From Candidatus Bariatricus faecipullorum (GTDB taxonomy: Bacteria > Bacillota > Clostridia > Lachnospirales > Lachnospiraceae), in the NCBI GenBank assembly GCA_019118525.1, contig DWYV01000056.1:34905-98904 (forward strand): a stretch of 64,000 nt of DNA, in the 5' to 3' direction. Made by a program: the position numbers and the translations under genes. The notes beneath the pieces were generated by a model. It had not been told where the DNA came from. It made no database searches and was given only the letters and a program-made list of their open reading frames with translations. Positions 40,934 to 48,604 of this stretch are shown here, one piece after another; position 1 is the stretch's first letter; each line of letters begins with the position of its first letter.

Positions 40934-40962
40934 CAGGCGGTCGCCCTCCGGGCGTATCGCGC
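40934..40962 (-). repeat. Copy of terminator-tail GC-rich repeat
   Basis: Read on the minus strand it is GCGCGATACGCCCG followed by GAGGGCGACCGCC. The first 14 bases are identical to 20141-20154, and the second part matches 54679-54698. It lies beside the T side of the terminator when that terminator is read on the minus strand. Confidence 0.75.
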
Positions 40963-40964
40963 AA

Positions 40965-40994
40965 AAAAAGAGTTCCGCCTGCGGAACTCTTTTT
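40965..40994. terminator. Bidirectional terminator between glnS and the acidic membrane protein
   Basis: A perfect 14-bp stem (AAAAAGAGTTCCGC with GCGGAACTCTTTTT) that has an A run on one side and a T run on the other, so it works on both strands for the convergent genes. Confidence 0.9.
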
Positions 40995-41002
40995 CATTCG
41001 TA

Positions 41003-41287
41003 TTACTCTTCTTCCTCTTCTTCGTCATCTTCCTCATCCGGAACAGAAGTCTGGTCTGCCGAAGCTGCGGCATCACCGGAGGGGTTCAGAGAAACGTATT
41101 CTCTGGAAGACGGGGAAACTTCACCCAGGTCGTCATCCAGTTCAAAATCGTCATCCTCATCAAAGTCGTCCATGAACTCGTCTTCCTCTTCGGAATCCGC
41201 CTTTTTGTTTAAAAAGTAATAGATACCTGCACAGGCAGCGCCAATGACGGCAAGCCCTGCCAGAACTTTGCATAATTTTTTGAACAT
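41003..41287 (-). CDS. Small single-helix membrane protein with acidic tail (unknown)
   Basis: A 94-residue protein: a basic N-terminus MFKKLCK, one membrane helix (about 8-27, VLAGLAVIGAACAGIYYFL), then NKK and a Glu/Asp-rich tail with a Ser/Ala break, ending DEEDDEEEEEE. The start is ATG at 41287, as AAAGGAGCGGCATT precedes it on the minus strand. The layout of one or two helices, a short basic stretch and a poly-acidic tail resembles the protein at 32642, but I see no clear homology. Function unknown. Confidence 0.7.
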   Translation of the reverse strand: MFKKLCKVLAGLAVIGAACAGIYYFLNKKADSEEEDEFMDDFDEDDDFELDDDLGEVSPSSREYVSLNPSGDAAASADQTSVPDEEDDEEEEEE

Positions 41288-41530
41288 AATGCCGCTCCTT
41301 TCTCCATATACCTCTCGTATATACACCATATTGTAATACTTTTTACAGAAAAGGGGAAGTAAAATATTTATAAATCTGTTGGAAATGCAAGTTGTGGGAG
41401 GCCGGAATTTGTGATAGGATAGGAAGGTAATGGGTTGCGCGGGGATGCGGAACGGTCAGTGGACGTTCCGTCTGGCGCGGCCGCAGTGAAGCGAAGAACG
41501 CAGGGATTCGGGAAGGAAACGACAGGATAT

Positions 41531-43129
41531 ATGAGTAATCAGACAGAACGAGAACGGTATGGCGACCAGAGCCTTACCATGGGCGAGCGGGCGAAAAATA
41601 AGATTTTCGGTGTGATATACGGAAGAACAGCTGTTGTGCTGCTGCTTCTGCTATTACAGATAGGAATCATGGTGTTTACCCTGACTTTTCTGGAGAATTA
41701 CGCCTCTTATCTGTATGGAGTTTTTGTGATTCTGTCCATGGCGGCGGTTATCTATATTATAAATGAAAAAGAGAGCAATCCGGCGTTTAAAATGACCTGG
41801 CTTCTGCTGGTCCTGCTGGTTCCGGTAGTGGGAGTAGGCTTTTATATCTATGTGAAAATGGATTTCGGAACACGGTATATGGGAAAGCGGCTGCAGGTAC
41901 TGCGGCATGAGACAGAGGCTTTTATGCAGCAGAATGAAAATGTGGTAAAGGCGATGCGCAGCAGCAGGCTGGCCAATACCAACCTTTCCCATTTCCTCTG
42001 TCACCAGGTTGGGTTCCCCACCTACAGCAATACCACGGCCCAGTATTTTCCGCTGGGGGATGATAAGTTTCCCGTGCTGGTGGAGGAACTGAAAAAGGCG
42101 GAAAAATATATTTTCATGGAGTATTTTATCGTCCAGGAAGGGATTATGTGGAATACGGTGCTGGCGATTCTGGAAGAGAAGGCAGCGGAAGGCGTGGAAG
42201 TGCGCTTTATGTACGACGGGACATGCAGTGTCTCCCAGCTTCCCTATGAGTATCCGGAGGAGCTGAAGGCAAAAGGAATCCGGTGCAAGGTTTTTGCCCC
42301 GGTGCGTCCTATCATGACTACGACTCAGAACAACCGGGACCACAGAAAAATCTGCGTGATTGACGGTAAAGTGGCCTTTACGGGCGGAGTAAATCTGGCG
42401 GATGAATATATCAATAAGAAGGTGCGGTTCGGTCACTGGAAGGATACGGCCATCATGCTGAAAGGCGATGCGGTGCAGAGCTTTACCATGATGTTTCTGC
42501 AACTCTGGAATATTGATGAAAAGGAGCCGGAGCTTTACCGCAGTTATCTGACCCGGAAACACCGGAATTTTTCCCGGGAAACCGGATACATGATTCCTTA
42601 CGGGGACAGCCCCTACGACCATGAGAACGTGGGAGAGGAGGTTTATATCCATATCCTCAATCACGCGAAACGGTATGTGCACATTATGACGCCGTACCTG
42701 ATTCTGGACAATGAGATGATGACGGCCCTGAAGCGGGCGGCAAAGAGCGGAATTGAGGTGCAGATTATTATGCCTCATATTCCGGACAAGCCGTATGCGT
42801 TCTATCTGGCCAAGACCTATTATGCCGAGCTGATTGAAAGCGGGGTGCAGATATTTGAGTATCTGCCGGGCTTTGTACATGCCAAGGTATTTACCTCGGA
42901 TGACGATACGGCGACGGTGGGAACGGTGAACCTGGATTTCCGGAGCCTGTACCTGCATTTTGAGTGCGGTGTGTTTATTTACCACAATCCGGTGGTTTAC
43001 GATATTGAGCAGGATTTCCAGAAAACGCTGGCGGTCTCTCAGAAGGTGACCCTGACGGATGTCAAGAACCGGAGCCTGCTGATTCAGATTTACGGGCAGC
43101 TGCTGCGGCTGATTGCGCCGCTGATGTAG
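41531..43129 (+). CDS. cls: Cardiolipin synthase
   Basis: A 532-residue phospholipase D family enzyme that joins two phosphatidylglycerols. Two N-terminal membrane helices (near 35-55 and 62-82, then one near 93-113) precede two HKD motifs: HRKICVIDGKVAFTGG and HAKVFTSDDDTATVGT. ATG 41531 is the best start, but its binding site (ACAGGA) is short; a second ATG at 41579 is possible. Monocistronic. Confidence 0.93.
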   Translation: MSNQTERERYGDQSLTMGERAKNKIFGVIYGRTAVVLLLLLLQIGIMVFTLTFLENYASYLYGVFVILSMAAVIYIINEKESNPAFKMTWLLLVLLVPVVGVGFYIYVKMDFGTRYMGKRLQVLRHETEAFMQQNENVVKAMRSSRLANTNLSHFLCHQVGFPTYSNTTAQYFPLGDDKFPVLVEELKKAEKYIFMEYFIVQEGIMWNTVLAILEEKAAEGVEVRFMYDGTCSVSQLPYEYPEELKAKGIRCKVFAPVRPIMTTTQNNRDHRKICVIDGKVAFTGGVNLADEYINKKVRFGHWKDTAIMLKGDAVQSFTMMFLQLWNIDEKEPELYRSYLTRKHRNFSRETGYMIPYGDSPYDHENVGEEVYIHILNHAKRYVHIMTPYLILDNEMMTALKRAAKSGIEVQIIMPHIPDKPYAFYLAKTYYAELIESGVQIFEYLPGFVHAKVFTSDDDTATVGTVNLDFRSLYLHFECGVFIYHNPVVYDIEQDFQKTLAVSQKVTLTDVKNRSLLIQIYGQLLRLIAPLM

Positions 43130-43180
43130 CAGAATGGAGAAAAGACTGTGGAAAAACCCGTTTTTACGGGAAAATAAGAG

Positions 43181-43209
43181 TGTACAAGCCGGAAAAAATG
43201 TAGTATAAT
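43181..43209 (+). promoter_or_regulatory. purA promoter
   Basis: TGTACA (43181-43186) and a perfect TATAAT (43204-43209), 17 bases apart. A small hairpin (CCCGT/ACGGG, 43157-43170) lies upstream. Confidence 0.7.
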
Positions 43210-43296
43210 TTTAAAGGTTTCTTATAAGTGACGATTCATAAAACCTATAAGGAAAAATTATCTCATAATGAGGTTTATCAGGCAGGAGGATTTATT

Positions 43297-44574
43297 ATGG
43301 TAAAAGCAGTAGTAGGTGCCAACTGGGGAGACGAAGGCAAGGGGAAGATTACAGATATGCTTGCCGAGAAGGCGGATATCATCGTTCGTTTCCAGGGAGG
43401 GGCAAATGCCGGTCATACGATTATCAATGATTATGGAAAATTTGCGCTCCATACCCTTCCGTCCGGAGTGTTCTACGGGCATACTACCAGTATTATCGGA
43501 AACGGCGTAGCCGTGGACATCCCGGTGCTCTGTAAGGAGATTCAGTCCATTATTGACAGAGGAGTGCCGGCACCGAAGATTCTGGTCTCTGACCGGGCCC
43601 AGATGGTGATGTCCTATCACAAGAATTTTGACGCATACGAAGAAGAACGGCTGGGCGGAAAGTCTTTTGGTTCCACCAAATCCGGCATCGCGCCGTTTTA
43701 TTCTGACAAATATGCGAAGATTGGATTCCAGATTAGCGAGCTCTTCGACGAGGAACTGCTGCGGGAAAAAGTGAACCGTGTGGCAGAGCAGAAGAACGTT
43801 CTGCTGGAGCATCTGTACCATAAACCTCTGCTGGACCCGGACAGTCTGATGGAAGAGCTGCTGGGATATAGAAAGATGATTGAACCCTATGTGTGCAATG
43901 TGTCCCTGTATCTGGACCAGGCGCTGAAGGAAGGAAAGGAAATTCTGCTGGAAGGGCAGCTGGGAACGTTAAAGGACCCGGACCACGGTATTTATCCGAT
44001 GGTAACGTCTTCTTCCACACTGGCCGCTTACGGCGCTATCGGGGCAGGAATTCCGCCCTATGAGATTAAGCAGATTGTAACTGTGTGCAAGGCATACTCA
44101 AGCGCTGTGGGCGCAGGGGCTTTTGTCAGCGAGATATTCGGGGCTGAGGCCGATGAGCTGAGACGCCGGGGAGGCGACGGAGGCGAATTCGGAGCGACCA
44201 CGGGACGGCCCAGAAGAATGGGCTGGTTTGACTGTGTGGCATCCCGGTACGGCTGCCGCCTGCAGGGAACAACCGATGTGGCGTTTACCGTTGTGGATGT
44301 ACTGGGCTACCTGGATGAGATTCCGGTCTGCACCGGTTATGAAATCAACGGGGAGATTGTAAAAGAATTCCCGCCCACATATCTTCTGGAAAAGGCCAAA
44401 CCGGTACTTACCACTCTTCCGGGCTGGAAATGCGATATCCGGGGGATTCAAAAATACGAAGACCTGCCGGAGAACTGCCGGAATTACATCGAATTTATCG
44501 AAAAAGAAATCGGCTACCCGATTACCATGGTTTCCAATGGGCCGGGACGCCATGATATTATTTTCAGAAAATAA
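43297..44574 (+). CDS. purA: Adenylosuccinate synthetase
   Basis: A 425-residue GTP-dependent enzyme that joins IMP and aspartate, the first step from IMP to AMP. The N-terminal GANWGDEGKGKITDMLA loop, FQGGANAGHTI, the IMP-binding TTGRPRRMGWFDCVA and the C-terminal base-recognition SNGPGRHDII are present. ATG 43297 is set by the AGGAGG at 43284-43289; the in-frame GTG at 43228 has no site. Confidence 0.98.
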   Translation: MVKAVVGANWGDEGKGKITDMLAEKADIIVRFQGGANAGHTIINDYGKFALHTLPSGVFYGHTTSIIGNGVAVDIPVLCKEIQSIIDRGVPAPKILVSDRAQMVMSYHKNFDAYEEERLGGKSFGSTKSGIAPFYSDKYAKIGFQISELFDEELLREKVNRVAEQKNVLLEHLYHKPLLDPDSLMEELLGYRKMIEPYVCNVSLYLDQALKEGKEILLEGQLGTLKDPDHGIYPMVTSSSTLAAYGAIGAGIPPYEIKQIVTVCKAYSSAVGAGAFVSEIFGAEADELRRRGGDGGEFGATTGRPRRMGWFDCVASRYGCRLQGTTDVAFTVVDVLGYLDEIPVCTGYEINGEIVKEFPPTYLLEKAKPVLTTLPGWKCDIRGIQKYEDLPENCRNYIEFIEKEIGYPITMVSNGPGRHDIIFRK

Positions 44575-44586
44575 TGAGAATTGTAT

Positions 44587-44624
44587 ACGGGGACGGGTAC
44601 CGGCTGGCCGGTACCCGTCCCCGT
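44587..44624. terminator. Strong hairpin between convergent purA and asnA
   Basis: A perfect 18-bp GC-rich stem (44587-44604 with 44607-44624) with a two-base loop, followed by TCGTTT. The T run is poor, but stem strength and the convergent setting suggest termination on both strands. Confidence 0.75.
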
Positions 44625-44628
44625 TCGT

Positions 44629-45639
44629 TTAAAGGAGGCAGATGCCGCCTTCGGCAGCAGCCTCTACAATTTCCTGGGGCCATATGGAGGACTGTACTTC
44701 TCCGATATGAGCCTTTCTCAGATAGAACATGCAGATGCGGGACTGTCCGATTCCTCCGCCTACAGTGCAGGGGAGTTCTCCGTGAAGGAGCGCTTTCTGG
44801 AAATCCAGTTCGGCCCGTTCTTCGCAGCCGGCCAGTTTCAGCTGTCTGGCAAGAGCCGCTTCGTCTACGCGGATTCCCATGGAAGAGAGTTCCAGGGCGA
44901 TGTCCAGGACGGGGTAGTAGACGATGATGTCGCCGTTCAGCTCCCAGTCGTCGTAGTCCGGCGCCCTTCCGTCATGTTTCTGGCCGGAGGCCAGCGTTTT
45001 TCCAATCTGTTTGATAAATATGGCGCCCTTTGCTTTGGCAAAATGGTATTCCCGCTCTTTCGGAGTTTTGTCCGGGTACATGGTTTCCAGTTCCTGGGAG
45101 GTGATAAATGTGATTTCCTCCGGCAGGAAGGCTTCGATATAATTATACCGTCTGGCCATGAACTGTTCCGTTTCTTTCAGGGCGCTGTATACTTTTCCCA
45201 CTGTGTATTCCAGTGTTTCCATATTCCGTTCTTCCCGGGAGATTACTTTTTCCCAGTCCCACTGGTCCACATAAATGGAATGAATATTGTCCGTTTCTTC
45301 ATCCCGCCGGATGGCGCTCATGTCCGTGTACAGCCCTTCTCCGGAATGAAAACCATAACGCTTCAGCGCGTAGCGTTTCCATTTTGCCAGAGAGTGCACG
45401 ATTTCCACTTCCCGGTCCTCCTGCTCCCGGATGCCAAACGAAACGGGGCGTTCTACGCCATTTAAGTTATCGTTCAGCCCGGATTCCGGACGGACGAAAA
45501 GGGGAGCGGATACACGGGTCAGATGCAGGGATTTGGCAAGGGCCCGCTCAAAATGGTCTTTTACCTCTTTGATGGCGACTTCGGTTTCCCGAATTGTCAG
45601 GGGCGAACAGTACCCTTCCGGTATTACTAAATGCTCCAT
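44629..45639 (-). CDS. asnA: Aspartate-ammonia ligase (asparagine synthetase A)
   Basis: A 336-residue enzyme related to class II tRNA synthetases that makes asparagine from aspartate, ammonia and ATP. VSAPLFVRPESGLNDNLNG, YVDQWDWEKVI and the C-terminal GGGIGQSRICMFYLRKAHIGE are typical. ATG at 45639 has AAAGGATTAGTGAAAA upstream. With gdhA it indicates that ammonia is used directly as a nitrogen source. No T-box was seen in its short leader. Confidence 0.97.
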   Translation of the reverse strand: MEHLVIPEGYCSPLTIRETEVAIKEVKDHFERALAKSLHLTRVSAPLFVRPESGLNDNLNGVERPVSFGIREQEDREVEIVHSLAKWKRYALKRYGFHSGEGLYTDMSAIRRDEETDNIHSIYVDQWDWEKVISREERNMETLEYTVGKVYSALKETEQFMARRYNYIEAFLPEEITFITSQELETMYPDKTPKEREYHFAKAKGAIFIKQIGKTLASGQKHDGRAPDYDDWELNGDIIVYYPVLDIALELSSMGIRVDEAALARQLKLAGCEERAELDFQKALLHGELPCTVGGGIGQSRICMFYLRKAHIGEVQSSIWPQEIVEAAAEGGICLL

Positions 45640-45693
45640 TTTTCACTAATCCTTTCTGCTGATTTCCGGCTTCCTTCGGCCGGCGCTATTATC

Positions 45694-45722
45694 AGTGTAG
45701 GAAACGGGCAGGAATTTGTCAA
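45694..45722 (-). promoter_or_regulatory. asnA promoter
   Basis: On the minus strand, TTGACA (45722-45717) and TACACT (45699-45694), 17 bases apart. Confidence 0.75.
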
Positions 45723-45843
45723 TCAGAAATTATTAAGATTTGAGTCAGAAAAACTTTAGAAAACAGTCATAAGGGAGTCACATTTGGGCGGTATAGTAAA
45801 AGAGCAGACGGGGGATAAAGTCATAGAAGTGAGGGAGTATGCA

Positions 45844-45938
45844 TATAATTAACATGTCGGGGTCTCCTGGAAAGGAGACGAACATACCGGCTTCAGGGGG
45901 AGCCGGTATCTGCCGAACTGATAAAGGAGGTATTCTGT
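45844..45938 (+). promoter_or_regulatory. -10 box and structured leader of a small gene
   Basis: TATAAT at 45844-45849 without a clear -35 box. Then come two hairpins (GTCTCC/GGAGAC, near 45861-45878, and ATACCGGCT/AGCCGGTAT, 45886-45911), then the AAAGGAGG site at 45923-45930. I could not match it to a known riboswitch class. Confidence 0.45.
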
Positions 45939-46091
45939 ATGAAACATGAGATGCAGACAACTGGACGAGAGATTATTTCAATGGAAGAATACTTGTGCAG
46001 AAGACAGAAAGTGAGAAGACGCGAAGGAAGAGAACTTTCCGCGGCAGAAGAGGAACCGGCCTGGGTGCTGGCAGAGCTTTTGTACGTTTAG
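45939..46091 (+). CDS. Small protein of 50 residues (unknown)
   Basis: An ATG at 45939 with an ideal AAAGGAGG eight bases upstream opens a 50-codon frame to TAG at 46089. The protein is basic in the middle (CRRQKVRRREGRE) and acidic near the end (EEEPAWVLAELLYV), with no membrane segment. I do not recognise it. The good ribosome binding site, -10 box and structured leader are the reasons for calling it. It converges on the small membrane protein gene at 46118. Confidence 0.6.
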   Translation: MKHEMQTTGREIISMEEYLCRRQKVRRREGRELSAAEEEPAWVLAELLYV

Positions 46092-46117
46092 AGGAAAAAA
46101 CAGATACAGACGAGGTA

Positions 46118-46351
46118 CTATTTTGAACTGCCGGATTCCTCGTTTTCGGAATCGTCAGGACGTTTCAGAAGACGGTAAATCAGAATCATGGCGTAAAGGA
46201 GAACCGGAACCAGAATGGTGCAGGCCAGGGAGGCCCAGAGGAAATCCAGCGCCCATTCTTTATCCAGCAGCGCAAAAATAAGAGTACAGCCGTACATGGC
46301 CAGCAGAATTACCACAGCTGCGAGGGCGGCGGCACGTTTGAGTTTTTTCAT
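46118..46351 (-). CDS. Small two-helix membrane protein (unknown)
   Basis: A 77-residue protein with a basic start (MKKLKR), helices at about 8-28 and 37-62 (LWASLACTILVPVLLYAMIL) and a polar acidic tail (DDSENEESGSSK). No family recognised. It stands alone on the minus strand. Confidence 0.65.
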   Translation of the reverse strand: MKKLKRAAALAAVVILLAMYGCTLIFALLDKEWALDFLWASLACTILVPVLLYAMILIYRLLKRPDDSENEESGSSK

Positions 46352-46544
46352 CAGTCATTCACCCCGGTTTTATCAGATAACGGGTCCCTTCCGGGACTCT
46401 GGTATCATTATATATAGAAAACAGGGTTTCTACAAGAAAATGTTTTGCAAATCAGGGGAAAATGCTATATACTTTTGCTTATGGGGCCGCGGGATGTTCC
46501 TGCGGCCGCCATAGTGAGAAAATGCAGATGAAGGAGATTGTATC

Positions 46545-47054
46545 ATGAGTACATTACTGGAACAGTGGAGAGACACTGCGTATTCCAAAGAGATGGACAA
46601 GGCTTCCCTCCAGAAATTCTGGGGCAGCTATTTCCAGACTGAGAAAGAGATATATGAAAAGCTGCTGGAGAATCCAGATGAGGAAGTGAAGGGAACGGTA
46701 AAAGACCTTGCAGAAAAGTACGGCATCAGCGTCTTTACCATGACCGGTTTTCTGGACGGAATCAATGACAGCCTGAAAGAGGCCAATCCGATTGAAACCA
46801 TGGATGAGGATACCGAGGTCAGCCTGGCCTTTGACAAAGAGCTGCTCTATAAAAACATGGTGGACGCGAAAGCGGACTGGCTCTACGAGCTTCCCCAGTG
46901 GGAAAAGATCTTCCCGGAAGAAAAGCGCAAAGAGCTCTACAAAGAGCAGAAAAATGCCCGCACGGTACACAACGGGCCAAAGATTTATCCCAATGACCCC
47001 TGCCCCTGCGGCAGCGGAAAAAAATATAAGAAATGCTGCGGGAAAAATAAATAG
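46545..47054 (+). CDS. SEC-C zinc-motif protein
   Basis: A 169-residue protein whose last ~22 residues are a SEC-C motif, [19 protein letters not shown], a zinc-binding module also found at the end of SecA. The helical N-terminal ~140 residues begin [19 protein letters not shown]. The family is common in clostridia without a set function; SecB or ribosome binding has been shown for other SEC-C proteins. An AAGGAGATTGTATC site precedes the ATG. Confidence 0.88.
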   Translation: MSTLLEQWRDTAYSKEMDKASLQKFWGSYFQTEKEIYEKLLENPDEEVKGTVKDLAEKYGISVFTMTGFLDGINDSLKEANPIETMDEDTEVSLAFDKELLYKNMVDAKADWLYELPQWEKIFPEEKRKELYKEQKNARTVHNGPKIYPNDPCPCGSGKKYKKCCGKNK

Positions 47055-47064
47055 TACCGGATAA

Positions 47065-47826
47065 ATGATGATACTGGGAATTCTGTTTCTGGGATATTAT
47101 CTGGTTATCTGCCGGTATCTGCGCCGATGGGATTCCCCCTTTCCCAGGCTGTGGGCCCTGCTGGGACTGGTGTGTATCAGCTGGACTCTGTTACGGGAGA
47201 GGATTCCGGAACCGGTCCGGGAAGGAATCACGGCTCTGACAGGTGCGGTGCTGGTTCTGTTTTTCCTGGTGGAATGCGCCATTCTTTCCGGAATGCGGGA
47301 GAGAGAGCCTGAGGAAACCTGCCGGTGGATTATCGTACTGGGCGCCCGTGTGGACGGCGTCCGGCTTACCGATGCCCTGCGGCAGCGGCTGGACAGGGCG
47401 CTCATCTGCCTGAAGGCCAGTCCCGGGACAAAAGTCATCGTTTCCGGCGGCCAGGGACCGGGAGAACTGGCGACAGAGGCGGCAGTTATGGCTGCTTATC
47501 TGGAAGACCATGGCATTAAAAGAGAGCGGATATGGGAGGAAGACGCTTCCACCACGACCAGGGAAAATCTGGTGTATTCTGGAAGAATTGTACAGCGGGA
47601 GGAAAAAGCCTCTTCCTGGGAAGAAGCACCGGGAAGGGTCCCGGTCGGGATTGTTACCAACAGTTTTCATCTGTTCCGGGCTCTTTTTACGGCCCGTCAG
47701 GTGGGATACCGGAAAGCGGCGGGGCTGGCGGCCCCTACGACCTGGCTTATGCTGCCCAATTATATGACCAGAGAATTTTTCGGCGTTTTGAAAATGCTGT
47801 GTCAGGGAAGGAAAAAACCGGATTGA
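47065..47826 (+). CDS. YdcF/SanA-like DUF218 membrane protein
   Basis: A 253-residue protein with two or three N-terminal membrane helices and a DUF218 domain starting WIIVLGARVDGVRLTDALRQRL. GTKVIVSGGQG, EDASTTTRENL and IVTNSFHLFRA are the family's conserved blocks. DUF218 proteins act in envelope-related processes; the substrate is unknown. It follows the SEC-C gene by 10 bases, and its last bases hold the -35 box of the next operon. Confidence 0.88.
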   Translation: MMILGILFLGYYLVICRYLRRWDSPFPRLWALLGLVCISWTLLRERIPEPVREGITALTGAVLVLFFLVECAILSGMREREPEETCRWIIVLGARVDGVRLTDALRQRLDRALICLKASPGTKVIVSGGQGPGELATEAAVMAAYLEDHGIKRERIWEEDASTTTRENLVYSGRIVQREEKASSWEEAPGRVPVGIVTNSFHLFRALFTARQVGYRKAAGLAAPTTWLMLPNYMTREFFGVLKMLCQGRKKPD

Positions 47827-47850
47827 CAAAAGCAGAAGCCGTGATATAAT
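47823..47850 (+). promoter_or_regulatory. Promoter of the threonine T-box operon
   Basis: TTGACA (47823-47828, within the end of the YdcF-like gene) and TATAAT (47845-47850), 16 bases apart. Confidence 0.8.
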
Positions 47851-47856
47851 GATAGC

Positions 47857-48093
47857 AAATGCGTTGACGAGACGAGTAGGACGTGAAAGGATACAGAGAG
47901 AGAAGCCGCAGGCTGGAAGCTTCTTATTGCGGAAACGTCTGAAGACTACCTCTGAGTGGCTGGGGAAAACAGCCCGGTGGGAACCGTTATCATCCGAAAG
48001 AAGCGGATTCGGCCATGTGCCGGTTCAAGCGGGGTGGAACCGCGGGAAGAAAAGATACCCGTCCCTGCAGCAGAGATGCTGCAGGGTTTTTTT
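47857..48093 (+). promoter_or_regulatory. T-box riboswitch, threonine-specific
   Basis: The T-box GGGGTGGAACCGCGG is at 48031-48045 and the terminator at 48063-48093 (CCCTGCAGCA with TGCTGCAGGG, then T7). In stem I, GAAG-ACT-A aligns with GAAG-TGC-A of the cysteine T-box at 34873, placing an ACT (Thr) specifier at 47945-47947. thrS downstream supports this. A second reading with ACC at 47948-47950 would also mean threonine. Confidence 0.9.
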
Positions 48094-48150
48094 ATGCAAC
48101 AGGAAACTTCGTTCCCGGCTGTGTAAAAACGCTCTGCGGATGCGATTTGG
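48094..48150 (+). repeat. Terminator-tail repeat, family 2 (short copy)
   Basis: Directly after the T-box terminator, AACAGGAAACTTCGTTCCC then TAAAAACGCTCTGCGG matches 62960-62997 almost base for base. Confidence 0.8.
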
Positions 48151-48168
48151 AAAAAGGGGAAGGTGGCT

Positions 48169-48603
48169 ATGGAACAGTATACGCACAGAGTTCAGTACTA
48201 CGAAACGGACCAGATGGGAATTGTGCATCATTCCAATTATATCCGCTGGTTCGAGGAGGCGAGGACAGACTGTCTGGAGAAGATGGGAATTCCTTATGAC
48301 AAAATGGAAGAGGACGGGATTATCAGTCCGGTAATTGCCGTGGAGGCAGAATATCTCCGGATGGTCAGGTTTGGAACAACCGTAACCATTTTTACAAAAA
48401 TAAAGTCCTATAACGGCATTAAACTGGCCCTGGGATACGAGGTGGTGGACACCCATACCGGCATGGTTCACTGCCGGGGGACCAGCAGACACTGTTTTCT
48501 TAATGAGAAAGGGAGACCGGTAGCCCTGAAAAAAGCAAACCCGGCTTACCATGCCATTTTTATGGAAGCACTGGAAAAGGAAAAAGAAGAGGAGGAAAAA
48601 TAA
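48169..48603 (+). CDS. YbgC-like acyl-CoA thioesterase
   Basis: A 144-residue hotdog-fold thioesterase. YYETDQMGIVHHSNYIRWFEEART holds the catalytic Asp and His region of the 4-hydroxybenzoyl-CoA thioesterase family (this motif covers residues 11 to 34). It lies between the threonine T-box and thrS, one base before the thrS start, so its expression should follow threonine charging, an unexpected link. ATG 48169 has AAGGGGAAGGTGGCT upstream. Confidence 0.88.
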   Translation: MEQYTHRVQYYETDQMGIVHHSNYIRWFEEARTDCLEKMGIPYDKMEEDGIISPVIAVEAEYLRMVRFGTTVTIFTKIKSYNGIKLALGYEVVDTHTGMVHCRGTSRHCFLNEKGRPVALKKANPAYHAIFMEALEKEKEEEEK

Positions 48604-48604
48604 G

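Noticed and set aside
43157..43170. Small hairpin before purA
   Set aside because: Five base pairs only; not enough to call a terminator or riboswitch.
47849..48334. A 161-codon frame over the threonine T-box
   Set aside because: It covers the riboswitch, terminator and repeat, then overlaps the thioesterase in another frame; no coding signs.
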